A DNA stretch of 43,352 bases from Propionibacteriaceae bacterium (GTDB taxonomy: Bacteria > Actinomycetota > Actinomycetes > Propionibacteriales > Propionibacteriaceae), in the NCBI GenBank assembly GCA_027492545.1, contig JAPUEL010000053.1:1-43352 (forward strand), read 5' to 3'. Below, piece by piece: positions 25,103 through 33,031 of this stretch. The translations under genes and the position numbers were made by a program. The first letter of the stretch is position 1. Each line of letters starts with the position of its first letter. The notes under the pieces were generated by a model. The model did no database searches, was not told the DNA's origin, and saw only the letters and a list, made by a program, of their open reading frames with translations.

Positions 25103-26428
25103 ATGGATAGGCAGACTGAGTTCGTCCTGCGTTCAATGGAGGAGCGGGGGATCCGGTTCGTCAGGCTCTGGTTCACCGACGTGTTGGGCTCGCTGAAGTC
25201 CGTCGCCATCGCCCCCGCCGAGGTGGAGGGCGCGATCTCCGAGGGCGTGGGCTTCGACGGCTCGGCCATCGAGGGCTTCGCGCGCGTCTTCGAGTCGGAC
25301 ATGGTGGCACACCCGGACCCGTCGACGTACCAGGTGCTGCCCTGGCGGCAGGCCGGCCGGTCCACGGCCAGGATGCTGTGCGACATCAAGCTGCCCGACG
25401 GCTCCCCGAGCTTCGCCGATCCCCGGTACGTGCTCAAGCGCGCCCTGCAGAAGGCCGGGCAGATGGGCTTCACGTTCTACATCCATCCCGAGATCGAGTT
25501 CTTCCTCCTCCGCTCGCTCACCCCCCCGGTGCCCCTGGACGACGGCGGCTACTTCGACCACACCACGCTGGGCGACGGCACGGACTTCCGCCGCGACGCG
25601 ATCACCATGCTGGAGCAGATGGGCATCTCGGTGGAGTTCAGCCACCACGAGGCCGCCCCCGGGCAGCACGAGATCGACCTGCGCTACGCCGACGCGCTGA
25701 CCATGGCGGACAACGTGATGACCTTCCGGGTGGTGATCCGCGAGGTGGCGGTCAGCCAGGGGATCCACGCGTCCTTCATGCCCAAGCCGTTCTCGGAGCA
25801 CGCCGGCTCCGGCATGCACACGCACATGTCGCTGTTCGAGGGCGACACCAACGCCTTCTACGACGCCTCCGACGAGTACAACCTGTCGAAGACCGCCAAG
25901 CAGTTCATCGCCGGCCTCATGCGGCACGCGCCCGAGATCACGGCGGTGACCAACCAGTGGGTCAACTCCTACAAGCGCCTGGTGGGCGGGGGCGAGGCGC
26001 CGTCGTACGCGTGCTGGGGGCGGGCCAACCGCTCGGCGCTCATCCGGATCCCTCAGTTCACCCCGGGCAAGACGTCGTCGGCGCGCATCGAGTACCGGGC
26101 CGTCGATGCCGCCGTCAACCCCTACCTCGCCTACGCCGTGCTGCTCAACGCCGGCCTCAAGGGCATCGAGGAGGAGTACGAACTCCCGGAGGAGACCGAG
26201 GACGAGGTGTGGCGCCTCACGGACCGCGAGCGCCAGGCCATCGGGATCCGGGAGCTTCCCCGCAACCTCGACGAGGCGCTGCGGCTCATGGAGGAGAGCG
26301 AGCTGGTGGCCGAGACCCTCGGCGAGCACGTCTTCGAGTACTTCCTGCGCAACAAGCACGAGGAGTTCTCCCTCTACCGCAAGCAGGTCACGCCGTGGGA
26401 GCTGGAGCGCCACATCCGCGTCATGTGA
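25103..26428 (+). CDS. glnA2: Glutamine synthetase, GlnA2 type (GSI-alpha-like)
   Basis: Glutamine synthetase paralogue of the actinobacterial GlnA2 group. Conserved GS blocks are [66 protein letters not shown] (ATP/ammonia region) and [18 protein letters not shown]. At 441 residues it lacks the adenylylation loop of the beta type: the region after [12 protein letters not shown] has no NLY-type tyrosine motif, so GlnE control is unlikely. In mycobacteria GlnA2 is dispensable for glutamine prototrophy; here it may have a related or specialised role. glnE lies about 530 bases downstream with one opposing gene between. Confidence 0.93.
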   Translation: MDRQTEFVLRSMEERGIRFVRLWFTDVLGSLKSVAIAPAEVEGAISEGVGFDGSAIEGFARVFESDMVAHPDPSTYQVLPWRQAGRSTARMLCDIKLPDGSPSFADPRYVLKRALQKAGQMGFTFYIHPEIEFFLLRSLTPPVPLDDGGYFDHTTLGDGTDFRRDAITMLEQMGISVEFSHHEAAPGQHEIDLRYADALTMADNVMTFRVVIREVAVSQGIHASFMPKPFSEHAGSGMHTHMSLFEGDTNAFYDASDEYNLSKTAKQFIAGLMRHAPEITAVTNQWVNSYKRLVGGGEAPSYACWGRANRSALIRIPQFTPGKTSSARIEYRAVDAAVNPYLAYAVLLNAGLKGIEEEYELPEETEDEVWRLTDRERQAIGIRELPRNLDEALRLMEESELVAETLGEHVFEYFLRNKHEEFSLYRKQVTPWELERHIRVM

Positions 26429-26858
26429 CGGGTGGGGAGTACAGCGGGAAGGCGCGGGCGGCCTCGTCGGCGTGCACGCCTGAGGCGCTGAGCGGGGCGT
26501 CGCTCCAGGAGAGCCGCCCGACGGCGAGGCCCACGAACGTCTCGGGGGCCATCTCCACCACGTTGGGCGGGGTGCCCCGCGTGTGCTTCGGCCCGGTGTC
26601 GAAGCCGATCTGCACCGCCGCGAAGGGCGGCACGCGCACCTCGATCGACGCACCCGGATGCCGCTCCCCGAGCAGTCCGCAGCCGGCCCGGCAGACGGCG
26701 GCGGTGAGGTCGCGCCCGAGGGGGACGGGGTCCGCGGCCGCCCGCAGCAGGAGACGGGTGAGGTCCGGCCGTCGCCCGGCCAGCTCGGCGTCGAGCGAAG
26801 GATCCGGCCCCAGGCGCTCCCGCAGCGCCGCGACGACCTTCGGGGTGGGCTTGAACAT
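26421..26858 (-). CDS. Sterol-carrier-family (SCP2-like) small protein
   Basis: 145-residue protein resembling the bacterial SCP ortholog domain (SCP_3) often annotated 'sterol carrier family protein' in actinobacteria. The N-terminal helix region is FKPTPKVVAALRERLGPD, followed by LTRLLLRAAADPVPLGRDLT, a strand block VEVRVPPFAAVQIGF-like, and RGTPPNVVEMAPETFVGLAVG, which is the most characteristic. Lipid binding is only a family inference. The ATG at 26858 has TATCCT ending nine bases upstream. It is convergent with glnA2, overlapping its tail by eight bases, and divergent from glnE; this placement beside glnA2-glnE recurs in relatives as I recall. Confidence 0.75.
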   Translation of the reverse strand: MFKPTPKVVAALRERLGPDPSLDAELAGRRPDLTRLLLRAAADPVPLGRDLTAAVCRAGCGLLGERHPGASIEVRVPPFAAVQIGFDTGPKHTRGTPPNVVEMAPETFVGLAVGRLSWSDAPLSASGVHADEAARAFPLYSPPVT

Positions 26859-26962
26859 GGTGGGCCCAGGATATTCCCAACAGGCGGGGCGCTGCGTTGC
26901 GGTGTGTGAGCCGGCGTCGCACGGCTGCCGCGCGGAGCGCACCGCGTGGCTAGTCTGGGCCG

Positions 26963-29881
26963 GTGACCAGGTACCAGTCGCAGACCGGCGAGTTCGCCCG
27001 GCGCGGGTTCGACTCAGCGACGGCCAGCGCGCGCGTCTGGGAGCGGTGGCAGCAGCGGATCGACGGCGAGCCGCCGGTGGACCTCGACGTCTTCGAGCCC
27101 GTGGCGGACCGCGACCTCGCGCTCGACTCCCTGGACCGGATCGCCGAGGCCGAGCCCCAGCTCGTCGCCCGAGTCGCCGTCGACGAGGGATGGCTGCACC
27201 GCCTCGTCATGGTGCTGGGCGGCTCGACGGCGCTCGCCCAGACACTCGTGCGCCATCCGGACGAGATCGAGGCGCTCCGCGAGCAGCCTCGTCGCCGGGG
27301 CCGCGCCGGGTGGCAGGAGTTCTTCGCCGCGCGCGTGGGGCTGGAGGACGGGGTGGCGCGCGGCCCGGCGGATGCGCTCAGGCTGGCGAACCGGGTGGCG
27401 CTCGCCGAGATCGCGGTGCGCGACCTCACTGCCCCGGACTCCCTGGCCATTGCCGACGAGGTGGCCGAGGAACTCGCGCACGTGGCCGACGCCGTGCTGG
27501 AGATGTCGCTCGCGCACGCGCGCGCCGAGGTGCCGGGGTGGGAGAAGGCGCGGCTGGCCGTGCTCGCCCTCGGCAAGACCGGAGCGCAGGAGCTCAACTA
27601 CATCTCCGACGTCGACGTGATCTACATCGCCGAGCCTGCCGAGGGCGCCAGCCCCGAGGAGGCCCTGACCGTCGCGACCAAGCTGGCGGCGGCGCAGGCC
27701 CGGCTGTGCTCCGCGCACACCGCCGAGGGCACGATCTGGCAGGTCGACGCGGCGCTGCGCCCGGAGGGCAAGGCGGGCCCGCTGGTGCGGACGCTCGCGA
27801 GCTGCCGCACGTACTACGAGAAGTGGGCGAAGAACTGGGAGTTCCAGGCCATGCTGAAGGCGCGTCCCGCCGCCGGCGACCACGCGCTCGGCCAGGACTT
27901 CGTCGACATGGTGTGGCCCATGGTGTGGCAGGCCGGGGAGCGCCCGGAGTTCCTCGCCGAGGTCCGCGCCATGCGCGAGCGCGTGATCTCGCTGATCCCG
28001 GCGAAGCAGGCCGACAAGGAGATCAAGCTCGGCTCCGGCGGCCTCCGCGACACCGAGTTCTCCGTCCAGCTCCTGCAGCTCGTGCACGGCAGGGCCGACG
28101 AGCGGCTCAGGGTCAGGGGCACCTTCACCGGGCTGACGGCGCTGGTGGGCAGCGGCTACATCGGGCGCGCCGACGGCGCCGAGATGGCCGCGGCCTACCG
28201 GTTCCAGCGGGTGCTGGAGCACCGGGTCCAGCTGAGGCGGCTGCGGCGCACGCACCTCGTGCCCGACGACGAGCTGGCGATGCGCCAGATCGCCCGCTCG
28301 CTGGGCCTCAGCGGCGAGGAGCTGCAGACTCGGTGGCGCGACTCCACCCGACGAGTCCGGCGGCTGCAGCAGCGGATCTTCTTCTCCCCGCTGCTCGACG
28401 CGGTCAGCCACGTGCCCACCGACGGCCTCAAGCTCACCCCCGAGGCGGCCAAGACCCGGATGCGGGCCCTTGGCTTCGCCGACCCCCAGGCGGCGCTGGG
28501 CCACATCCAGGCCCTCACCAAGGGCACCGACCGCGGCGCCGAGATCCAGCGGCAGCTGCTCCCCGCGATGCTCGAGTGGTTCGCCGAGGGCCCCAACCCT
28601 GACTTCGGTCTCCTGGCGTTCCGGCAGCTCTCCGAGGCCCTGGGCAGCACGGCCTGGTACCTGCGGGCCCTCCGCGACGAGGGCTTCATGGCGCACCGCT
28701 TGGCGCGGATCGCGTCGTCGAGCCGCTACGTGGTGAACCTGCTGAAGAGGGCGCCGCACCACATCCACATGCTGGCCGGCAACGACGAGCTGCGCCCCCG
28801 CGCGGCCGAGGAGCTGACCGAGGCGATGACCCGGGCGGCCAGCCGCCAGGACGACCTGGACAAGGCCATCGCGTCGGTGCGCGCGCTGCGGAGGGCCGAG
28901 CTGTGCCGGATCGCGTTGAGCGACGTCCTCGGCGACGCCGACCTCGCCACCGTGGAGGTGGCCTTGAGTGACCTGGCGTCGGCCACCATGGACGCCGGCC
29001 TGGTGCTGGCGCGGCGTCGGGTGGACGCGCCCGAGATCGGCGTCATCGCGGTGGGCCGCTGGGGCGGCCGCGAGATGTCGTACTCCTCGGACGCTGACTG
29101 CATGTTCGTGGTCCCCGACGGGGTCGAGGGCGAGGACCTCACCCGGGCCACCGAGCTGGTGCGTCACCTCTCGGACATCATCGGCAAGCCCGGCCCGGAC
29201 CCGTCGCTGGTGGTCGACACCGACCTGCGTCCCGAGGGCAAGGGCGGCCCGCAGGTGCGCACCGTCTCGTCGTACGCCACGTACTACGCCAAGTGGGCCT
29301 CCACCTGGGAGGCGCAGATGCTGCTGCGCGCCCGGCCTGGCGCGGGGGAGTTGCGCCTCGCCGAGCAGGTGCTGGCGGGGCTGGCTGGCTTCCGCTACCC
29401 CGTCGGCGGCCTGCGGCCCGAGCAGGTGACCGAGATCCGCAAGCTGAAGTCGCGGATGGAGACCGAGCGCATCCCGAAGGGGGTGCCCCGGGAGCGGCAC
29501 CTCAAGCTGGGCCCCGGAGGACTGTCCGACGTGGAGTGGACCATCCAGCTGCTGCAGCTGCAGCACGCGCACGCCCACCCCGGGCTGCGGACCACCAGCA
29601 CCCTGGGCGCGCTGCGCCTGCTCGCGCGACTGGAGCTGCTGGAGGAGGCGCAGGCCGTCCGGCTGGAGGAGGCGTGGGTGCGGGCCAGCCGGCTGCGCGA
29701 CGCCATCATGCTCGTGCGCGGCCGCGCGAGCGACGCCCTCCCGTCGGACTTCCGCGAGTTGGCCGCCACCTCCGTGCTGCTCGGCTACGGCCCCAGCGAG
29801 GCGTCGCAGCTCGTCGACGACACCCGCCGGCTGATGCGCCGCGCCTCCGACGTGGTGGGCACCGTCTTCTGGAAGGACTGA
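26963..29881 (+). CDS. glnE: Bifunctional glutamine synthetase adenylyltransferase/adenylyl-removase
   Basis: Adds and removes AMP on the tyrosine of glutamine synthetase according to nitrogen status. The 972-residue protein contains two homologous nucleotidyltransferase halves. The N-terminal (removase) half has YISDVDVIYIAEPA near residue 215 and KLGSGGLRDTEFSVQLLQL. The C-terminal (transferase) half has SYSSDADCMFVVPDG near 707, LRPEGKGGPQVRT and KLGPGGLSDVEWTIQLLQL. Each half ends in a helical region. TAGTCT (26951-26956) ends six bases before the GTG, fitting a leaderless mRNA. Its target is likely GlnA1 (36718-38139), which has the DLYELPP tyrosine. PII partners are not in the window. 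Confidence 0.97.
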   Translation: MTRYQSQTGEFARRGFDSATASARVWERWQQRIDGEPPVDLDVFEPVADRDLALDSLDRIAEAEPQLVARVAVDEGWLHRLVMVLGGSTALAQTLVRHPDEIEALREQPRRRGRAGWQEFFAARVGLEDGVARGPADALRLANRVALAEIAVRDLTAPDSLAIADEVAEELAHVADAVLEMSLAHARAEVPGWEKARLAVLALGKTGAQELNYISDVDVIYIAEPAEGASPEEALTVATKLAAAQARLCSAHTAEGTIWQVDAALRPEGKAGPLVRTLASCRTYYEKWAKNWEFQAMLKARPAAGDHALGQDFVDMVWPMVWQAGERPEFLAEVRAMRERVISLIPAKQADKEIKLGSGGLRDTEFSVQLLQLVHGRADERLRVRGTFTGLTALVGSGYIGRADGAEMAAAYRFQRVLEHRVQLRRLRRTHLVPDDELAMRQIARSLGLSGEELQTRWRDSTRRVRRLQQRIFFSPLLDAVSHVPTDGLKLTPEAAKTRMRALGFADPQAALGHIQALTKGTDRGAEIQRQLLPAMLEWFAEGPNPDFGLLAFRQLSEALGSTAWYLRALRDEGFMAHRLARIASSSRYVVNLLKRAPHHIHMLAGNDELRPRAAEELTEAMTRAASRQDDLDKAIASVRALRRAELCRIALSDVLGDADLATVEVALSDLASATMDAGLVLARRRVDAPEIGVIAVGRWGGREMSYSSDADCMFVVPDGVEGEDLTRATELVRHLSDIIGKPGPDPSLVVDTDLRPEGKGGPQVRTVSSYATYYAKWASTWEAQMLLRARPGAGELRLAEQVLAGLAGFRYPVGGLRPEQVTEIRKLKSRMETERIPKGVPRERHLKLGPGGLSDVEWTIQLLQLQHAHAHPGLRTTSTLGALRLLARLELLEEAQAVRLEEAWVRASRLRDAIMLVRGRASDALPSDFRELAATSVLLGYGPSEASQLVDDTRRLMRRASDVVGTVFWKD

Positions 29882-29918
29882 AGGCCACCCGCGGGCCTGG
29901 TGCTACCATCGACCCAAA

Positions 29919-30047
29919 CGTGTTCCGGGGTCGGTGTAAGTCCGAACCGGCGGTGATAGTCCGCGACCCCCGCGGCCCAACTGGGCCTCAGGGTTGACTC
30001 GGTGGAATTCCGAGACCGACAGTCAAAGTCTGGATGGGAGGAGCACG
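29919..30047 (+). promoter_or_regulatory. FMN riboswitch (RFN element)
   Basis: Senses flavin mononucleotide in the mRNA leader. P1 pairs 29919-29925 with 30041-30047. Characteristic conserved stretches are GGGGTCGGTGTAAGTCCGAA, CCGGCGGTGATAGTCCGCGA, GGTTGACTCGGTGGAATTCC and GACAGTCAAAGTCTGGATGG followed by GAGGAGCACG. A -10 element TACCAT at 29904-29909 places transcription start just before P1. It controls the downstream permease and binding-protein genes, identifying them as flavin-related. Confidence 0.97.
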
Positions 30048-30053
30048 CGCGCT

Positions 30054-30094
30054 ACGACGGCGCGCGCACAATTCTGCGCGCACTCAGCCGTCGT
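30054..30094 (+). promoter_or_regulatory. Expression-platform hairpin after the FMN riboswitch
   Basis: A two-part stem: ACGACGG (30054-30060) pairs with CCGTCGT (30088-30094), and inside it GCGCGCA (30062-30068) pairs with TGCGCGC (30075-30081). It starts seven bases after P1. With no T tract it may act as a high-GC terminator or fold against the riboswitch; which strand it competes with is not resolved. Confidence 0.6.
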
Positions 30095-30137
30095 CCCCTG
30101 CGCGTACCCCGGGACCTGAGCTGAAGGACCGGGACAG

Positions 30138-30977
30138 ATGACCATCCAGGAGCGGCGGCGGGCGCGCACCCTCGCACACCTCGGCGTGTGGTCCGCCTAC
30201 CCCGCGCGCACCAGGCCGAGCGCCGGGCGCTGGAGAACCACCCTGTCCGCCTTCGCGGTGGTGCTGCTCCTCTGGTGGGCCGTCACCGCCAGTGGTCTCA
30301 TCGCACCCCTGTACCTGCCCAACCCGGTCGACGTCGTCTCGCGCATGGTGACGCAGGCCACCACCGGGGTGGCCTGGCGCTACCTCGCGCCCACGCTGGG
30401 CGCCGCGCTGCTGGGCGCCCTCATCGCCGTCGCCGTGGCCCTCCCGCTCGGGATCGTGATCACGCATTCGCGGCTGCTGGCCGCGGTGATCGAGCCCTTC
30501 GTCGCCGTCTCGCAGACCATCCCGCTCGTGGCCATCGCGCCGCTGCTGGTGCTGTGGATCGGCTACGGCACCGTGCCGATCGCGGTGCTGTGCGCCATCA
30601 TCGCTTTCTTCCCCATGGTGACCACCACCGTCGTCGGGCTGCGCTCGCTCGACATGCGGGTGGTGGAGAACGCGCTCCTCGACGGTGCCTCCGCCGGGCA
30701 GCGGCTCTGGCACGTCGAGGGCCCCATGGCGGCCCCCGCCATCCTCGCCGGGGTCCGCGGCGGCGTGGTGCTCACCATGACCGGCGCCGTCGTCGGCGAA
30801 CTCGTGATGGGCGGAGCCGGCCTCGGTACCCTCCTCACCCTCACCCGGGAGGCGGCCGACACGGCGGGGCTGTTCGCCGTCGTCGCCTGGATCAGCCTCA
30901 CCTCCCTCACCCTGCATGGCCTTGTCCACGTCGCAGAGCGCGCCGCGGTCGCCCGACTCCAAGGAGAATCCACATGA
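30138..30977 (+). CDS. ribX: ABC transporter permease, RibX-like (riboflavin uptake candidate)
   Basis: Membrane permease of the SsuC/TauC/ThiX-type family (BPD_transp_1). It has an Arg-rich N-terminus, a first membrane segment near residue 36 (TLSAFAVVLLLWWAVTASG), the family block LYLPNPVDVVSRMV, and about five more segments. The EAA-like cytoplasmic loop that docks the ATPase is VVENALLDGASAGQRLWHVEGPMAAP. The FMN riboswitch upstream and the NMT1-like binding protein downstream make it a RibX candidate. Its stop overlaps the next start (ATGA). No ATP-binding gene follows, so the ATPase must be encoded elsewhere or shared. AAGGA precedes the ATG at a loose spacing of ten bases. Confidence 0.85.
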   Translation: MTIQERRRARTLAHLGVWSAYPARTRPSAGRWRTTLSAFAVVLLLWWAVTASGLIAPLYLPNPVDVVSRMVTQATTGVAWRYLAPTLGAALLGALIAVAVALPLGIVITHSRLLAAVIEPFVAVSQTIPLVAIAPLLVLWIGYGTVPIAVLCAIIAFFPMVTTTVVGLRSLDMRVVENALLDGASAGQRLWHVEGPMAAPAILAGVRGGVVLTMTGAVVGELVMGGAGLGTLLTLTREAADTAGLFAVVAWISLTSLTLHGLVHVAERAAVARLQGEST

Positions 30978-32002
30978 TCACCCGACGTTCCCTCATGCTC
31001 GGCGGCCTCGCCGTCGCCGGCGCGGCCGGGCTCGCCGCCTGCTCGGGCGGGCCGCAGGCCACCCCCACTGCCACGCCAAGCGGCAGCATGCTCGCCGACG
31101 GCGCGCTGACCGTGGGGCTCACCTACATCCCCAACGTGCAGTTCAGCGCGTTCTACCTGGGCGTGGCGCAGGGCATCTTCGCCAAGCATGGGCTCGACGT
31201 GACCCTGCGCCACCACGGCCAGCAGGAGGACGTGTTCGGTGCCGTCCTGGCCCGCGAGGAGCACGTCGTGTTTGCCTCCGCGGACGAGGCCATGGTGGCC
31301 GCGGCCAACGGTCAGGACCTGCGCACCTTCGCCACCAGCTACCAGACGTACCCGCTCGAGGTGATGGGCGGCGCCGGGCTGGGCCTCTCCGCCGACGAGG
31401 GGCTGGCGGTGCTCGCCGGCCGCAGCCTCGGCATCCCCGGCCACTTCGGGTCCAGCTACTACGCGGCGCTGGCCGCGATGCACGAGGCGGGGCTCACCGA
31501 GGCGGACGTGAAGCTGATGGACATCGGCTACACGCAGCTCTCGGCCCTGGCCGCGCGGCAGGTCGACTTCATCATGGGGTTCCGCAACAACGAGCTGGTG
31601 CAGCTGCAGGCGCAGGGGGAGCCGGTGATCTCGATCCCGATCTCCGATCCGGCATCGCCGCGCCTGGTCGGGCCGAGCCTGGTCACCGTCGGCACCGAGG
31701 TGTCCGACGACGTGCTCGCGGCCGTCGCGGCCGGCATGCGCGAGGCGCAGGAGGCGGTGATCGCGGACCCCGAGGCCGCGCTGGACGCCACCGCCGAGCA
31801 GGTGCCGGCGCTGGCCGACCCGGCGCAACGGGAGTCCGCGGCGAAGGTGCTGGAGGCGACGACGGGACTGTGGACCAGGGACGGGCAGGTCGACGTGTCG
31901 CTGGACGTCGCGGCGTTCGGGCGCATGGCCGAGTTCCTCGTCGAGGTCGGCGTCATCGAGGCGGCCCCCGCGAACCCGTACGTGGAACTCGACCTGGCCT
32001 GA
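30974..32002 (+). CDS. ribY: Riboflavin/FMN-regulated substrate-binding lipoprotein, RibY-like (NMT1/THI5 family)
   Basis: Extracellular receptor of the importer. The N-terminus MITRRSLMLGG has paired Arg and the lipobox LAAC (Cys23), so it may be exported as a Tat-type lipoprotein. The mature domain of the NMT1/THI5-like fold starts LTVGLTYIPNVQFSAFYLGV, then AQGIFAKHGLDVTLRHHG, VVFASADEAMVAAANG and GRSLGIPGHFGSSYYAAL. ThiY and RibY share this fold; the FMN riboswitch points to riboflavin rather than a thiamine precursor. 342 residues, normal. AAGGAGAA precedes the ATG. The gene ends 19 bases from the convergent reductase gene. Confidence 0.85.
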   Translation: MITRRSLMLGGLAVAGAAGLAACSGGPQATPTATPSGSMLADGALTVGLTYIPNVQFSAFYLGVAQGIFAKHGLDVTLRHHGQQEDVFGAVLAREEHVVFASADEAMVAAANGQDLRTFATSYQTYPLEVMGGAGLGLSADEGLAVLAGRSLGIPGHFGSSYYAALAAMHEAGLTEADVKLMDIGYTQLSALAARQVDFIMGFRNNELVQLQAQGEPVISIPISDPASPRLVGPSLVTVGTEVSDDVLAAVAAGMREAQEAVIADPEAALDATAEQVPALADPAQRESAAKVLEATTGLWTRDGQVDVSLDVAAFGRMAEFLVEVGVIEAAPANPYVELDLA

Positions 32003-32021
32003 CCCCGACCTGGGTCCGCGG

Positions 32022-32987
32022 TCAGATCTCGACGAGGGTGCGGCCGTGGCGCCGCCCGGCGAGGAGTCCCTCGCCGGCGTCGACCACGCCGTCGAGGCCC
32101 ACCCGGGTGGTCATCTCGTCGAGGAGGTCCGTGTCGACCCCGCGCGCCAGCACCCGCCAGGCGTCGGCGCGGTCCTCGACGTCGGCCCACACCGAGTCGA
32201 TCCCGGCCAGCGTCACCCCGCGCAGGATGAACGGCAGCACGGTGGCGGGCAGGTCGGGGGACCCGGCTAGCCCGCACGCCGCGACCACCCCGTGGGGCAC
32301 GGTCTGCGCGATGGCGTTGGCCAGGATCGGCCCGCCGACGGAGTCGATGACGCCGCCGTAGACCGCCTTCTGGAGCGGGCGGCCGGGCTCGCCCAGGCTC
32401 TCCCGGGCGATCACGGAATCGGCGCCGAGCTCCCTGAGGTAGTCGCCGAGCTGGTCGGGGCGCCCGGTCAGCGCCGCGACCTCGAAGCCCGCGGACGTGA
32501 GCAGCATGGTCGCGATCGAGCCGACGCCACCCGTCGCACCGGTCACCAGCACCGGGCCGTCGCCGGGGGAGACGCCCTCCATCACCAGCCGCAGCACCGC
32601 CAGCGCGGCCGTGTACCCGGCGGTGCCGAGGGCCGCCGCACGTTCCGGGGTGACTCCGTCGGGCAGCCGGACGGCCAGGTCGGCGTCCGCGCGGGCGAGC
32701 GTCGCGTAGCCGCCGTTCTTCGTCTCCGACAGCCCGGCGCCGTTGAGGACCAGCCAGTCTCCCGCGACCCATCGCTCGTCCGGTGACTCGACGACGCGGC
32801 CCACCAGGTCGATGCCGGCGATCAGCGGCCGCTGCCGGACCACGCCGGGGCGGCCGGTGACGGCCAAGGCGTCCTTGTAGTTGAGGTCCGAGTAGACCAC
32901 CTCCACGAGGACCCCCTCGTCGCTCAGCAGCTCCTCGCAGCCCTCTTCGAGGGCCACACCGTCGTCCCGCACCACGATTCCACGCAT
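32022..32987 (-). CDS. acuI: Zinc-free MDR oxidoreductase, YhdH/AcuI family
   Basis: NADPH-dependent medium-chain reductase; characterised relatives reduce acryloyl-CoA to propionyl-CoA. The 321-residue protein has the family blocks VVYSDLNYKDALAVTGRPGV, PLIAGIDLVGRVV, the nucleotide-binding VLVTGATGGVGSIATMLL, KAVYGGVIDSVGGPILANA and, near the C-terminus, LAGIDSVW. The zinc-binding Cys/His sites of alcohol dehydrogenases are absent, as expected. The ATG at 32987 is chosen because AGGGTGG lies six bases upstream; GTG codons at 32996 and 32993 are less likely. No operon partner. The acryloyl-CoA assignment is by family and not proven. Confidence 0.88.
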   Translation of the reverse strand: MRGIVVRDDGVALEEGCEELLSDEGVLVEVVYSDLNYKDALAVTGRPGVVRQRPLIAGIDLVGRVVESPDERWVAGDWLVLNGAGLSETKNGGYATLARADADLAVRLPDGVTPERAAALGTAGYTAALAVLRLVMEGVSPGDGPVLVTGATGGVGSIATMLLTSAGFEVAALTGRPDQLGDYLRELGADSVIARESLGEPGRPLQKAVYGGVIDSVGGPILANAIAQTVPHGVVAACGLAGSPDLPATVLPFILRGVTLAGIDSVWADVEDRADAWRVLARGVDTDLLDEMTTRVGLDGVVDAGEGLLAGRRHGRTLVEI

Positions 32988-33031
32988 GGCCACCACCCTA
33001 ATCGGTCGCGGAGGCGTGACGGCGCGGCGGG

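Noticed and set aside
25103..26428. Glutamine synthetase-like ligase (PuuA or GlnA3/4 type gamma-glutamylpolyamine synthetase)
   Set aside because: The sequence follows actinobacterial GlnA2 throughout and sits in the conserved glnA2-glnE order, although activity is untested.
25378..28602. A 1074-codon plus-strand frame running through glnA2, the SCP-like gene and glnE
   Set aside because: It is out of frame with recognised glnA2 and glnE sequences and translates to Arg/Gly/Ala-rich noise.
27014..29578. An 854-codon minus-strand frame opposite glnE
   Set aside because: Shadow of glnE; no recognisable motif and no promoter or ribosome-binding site.
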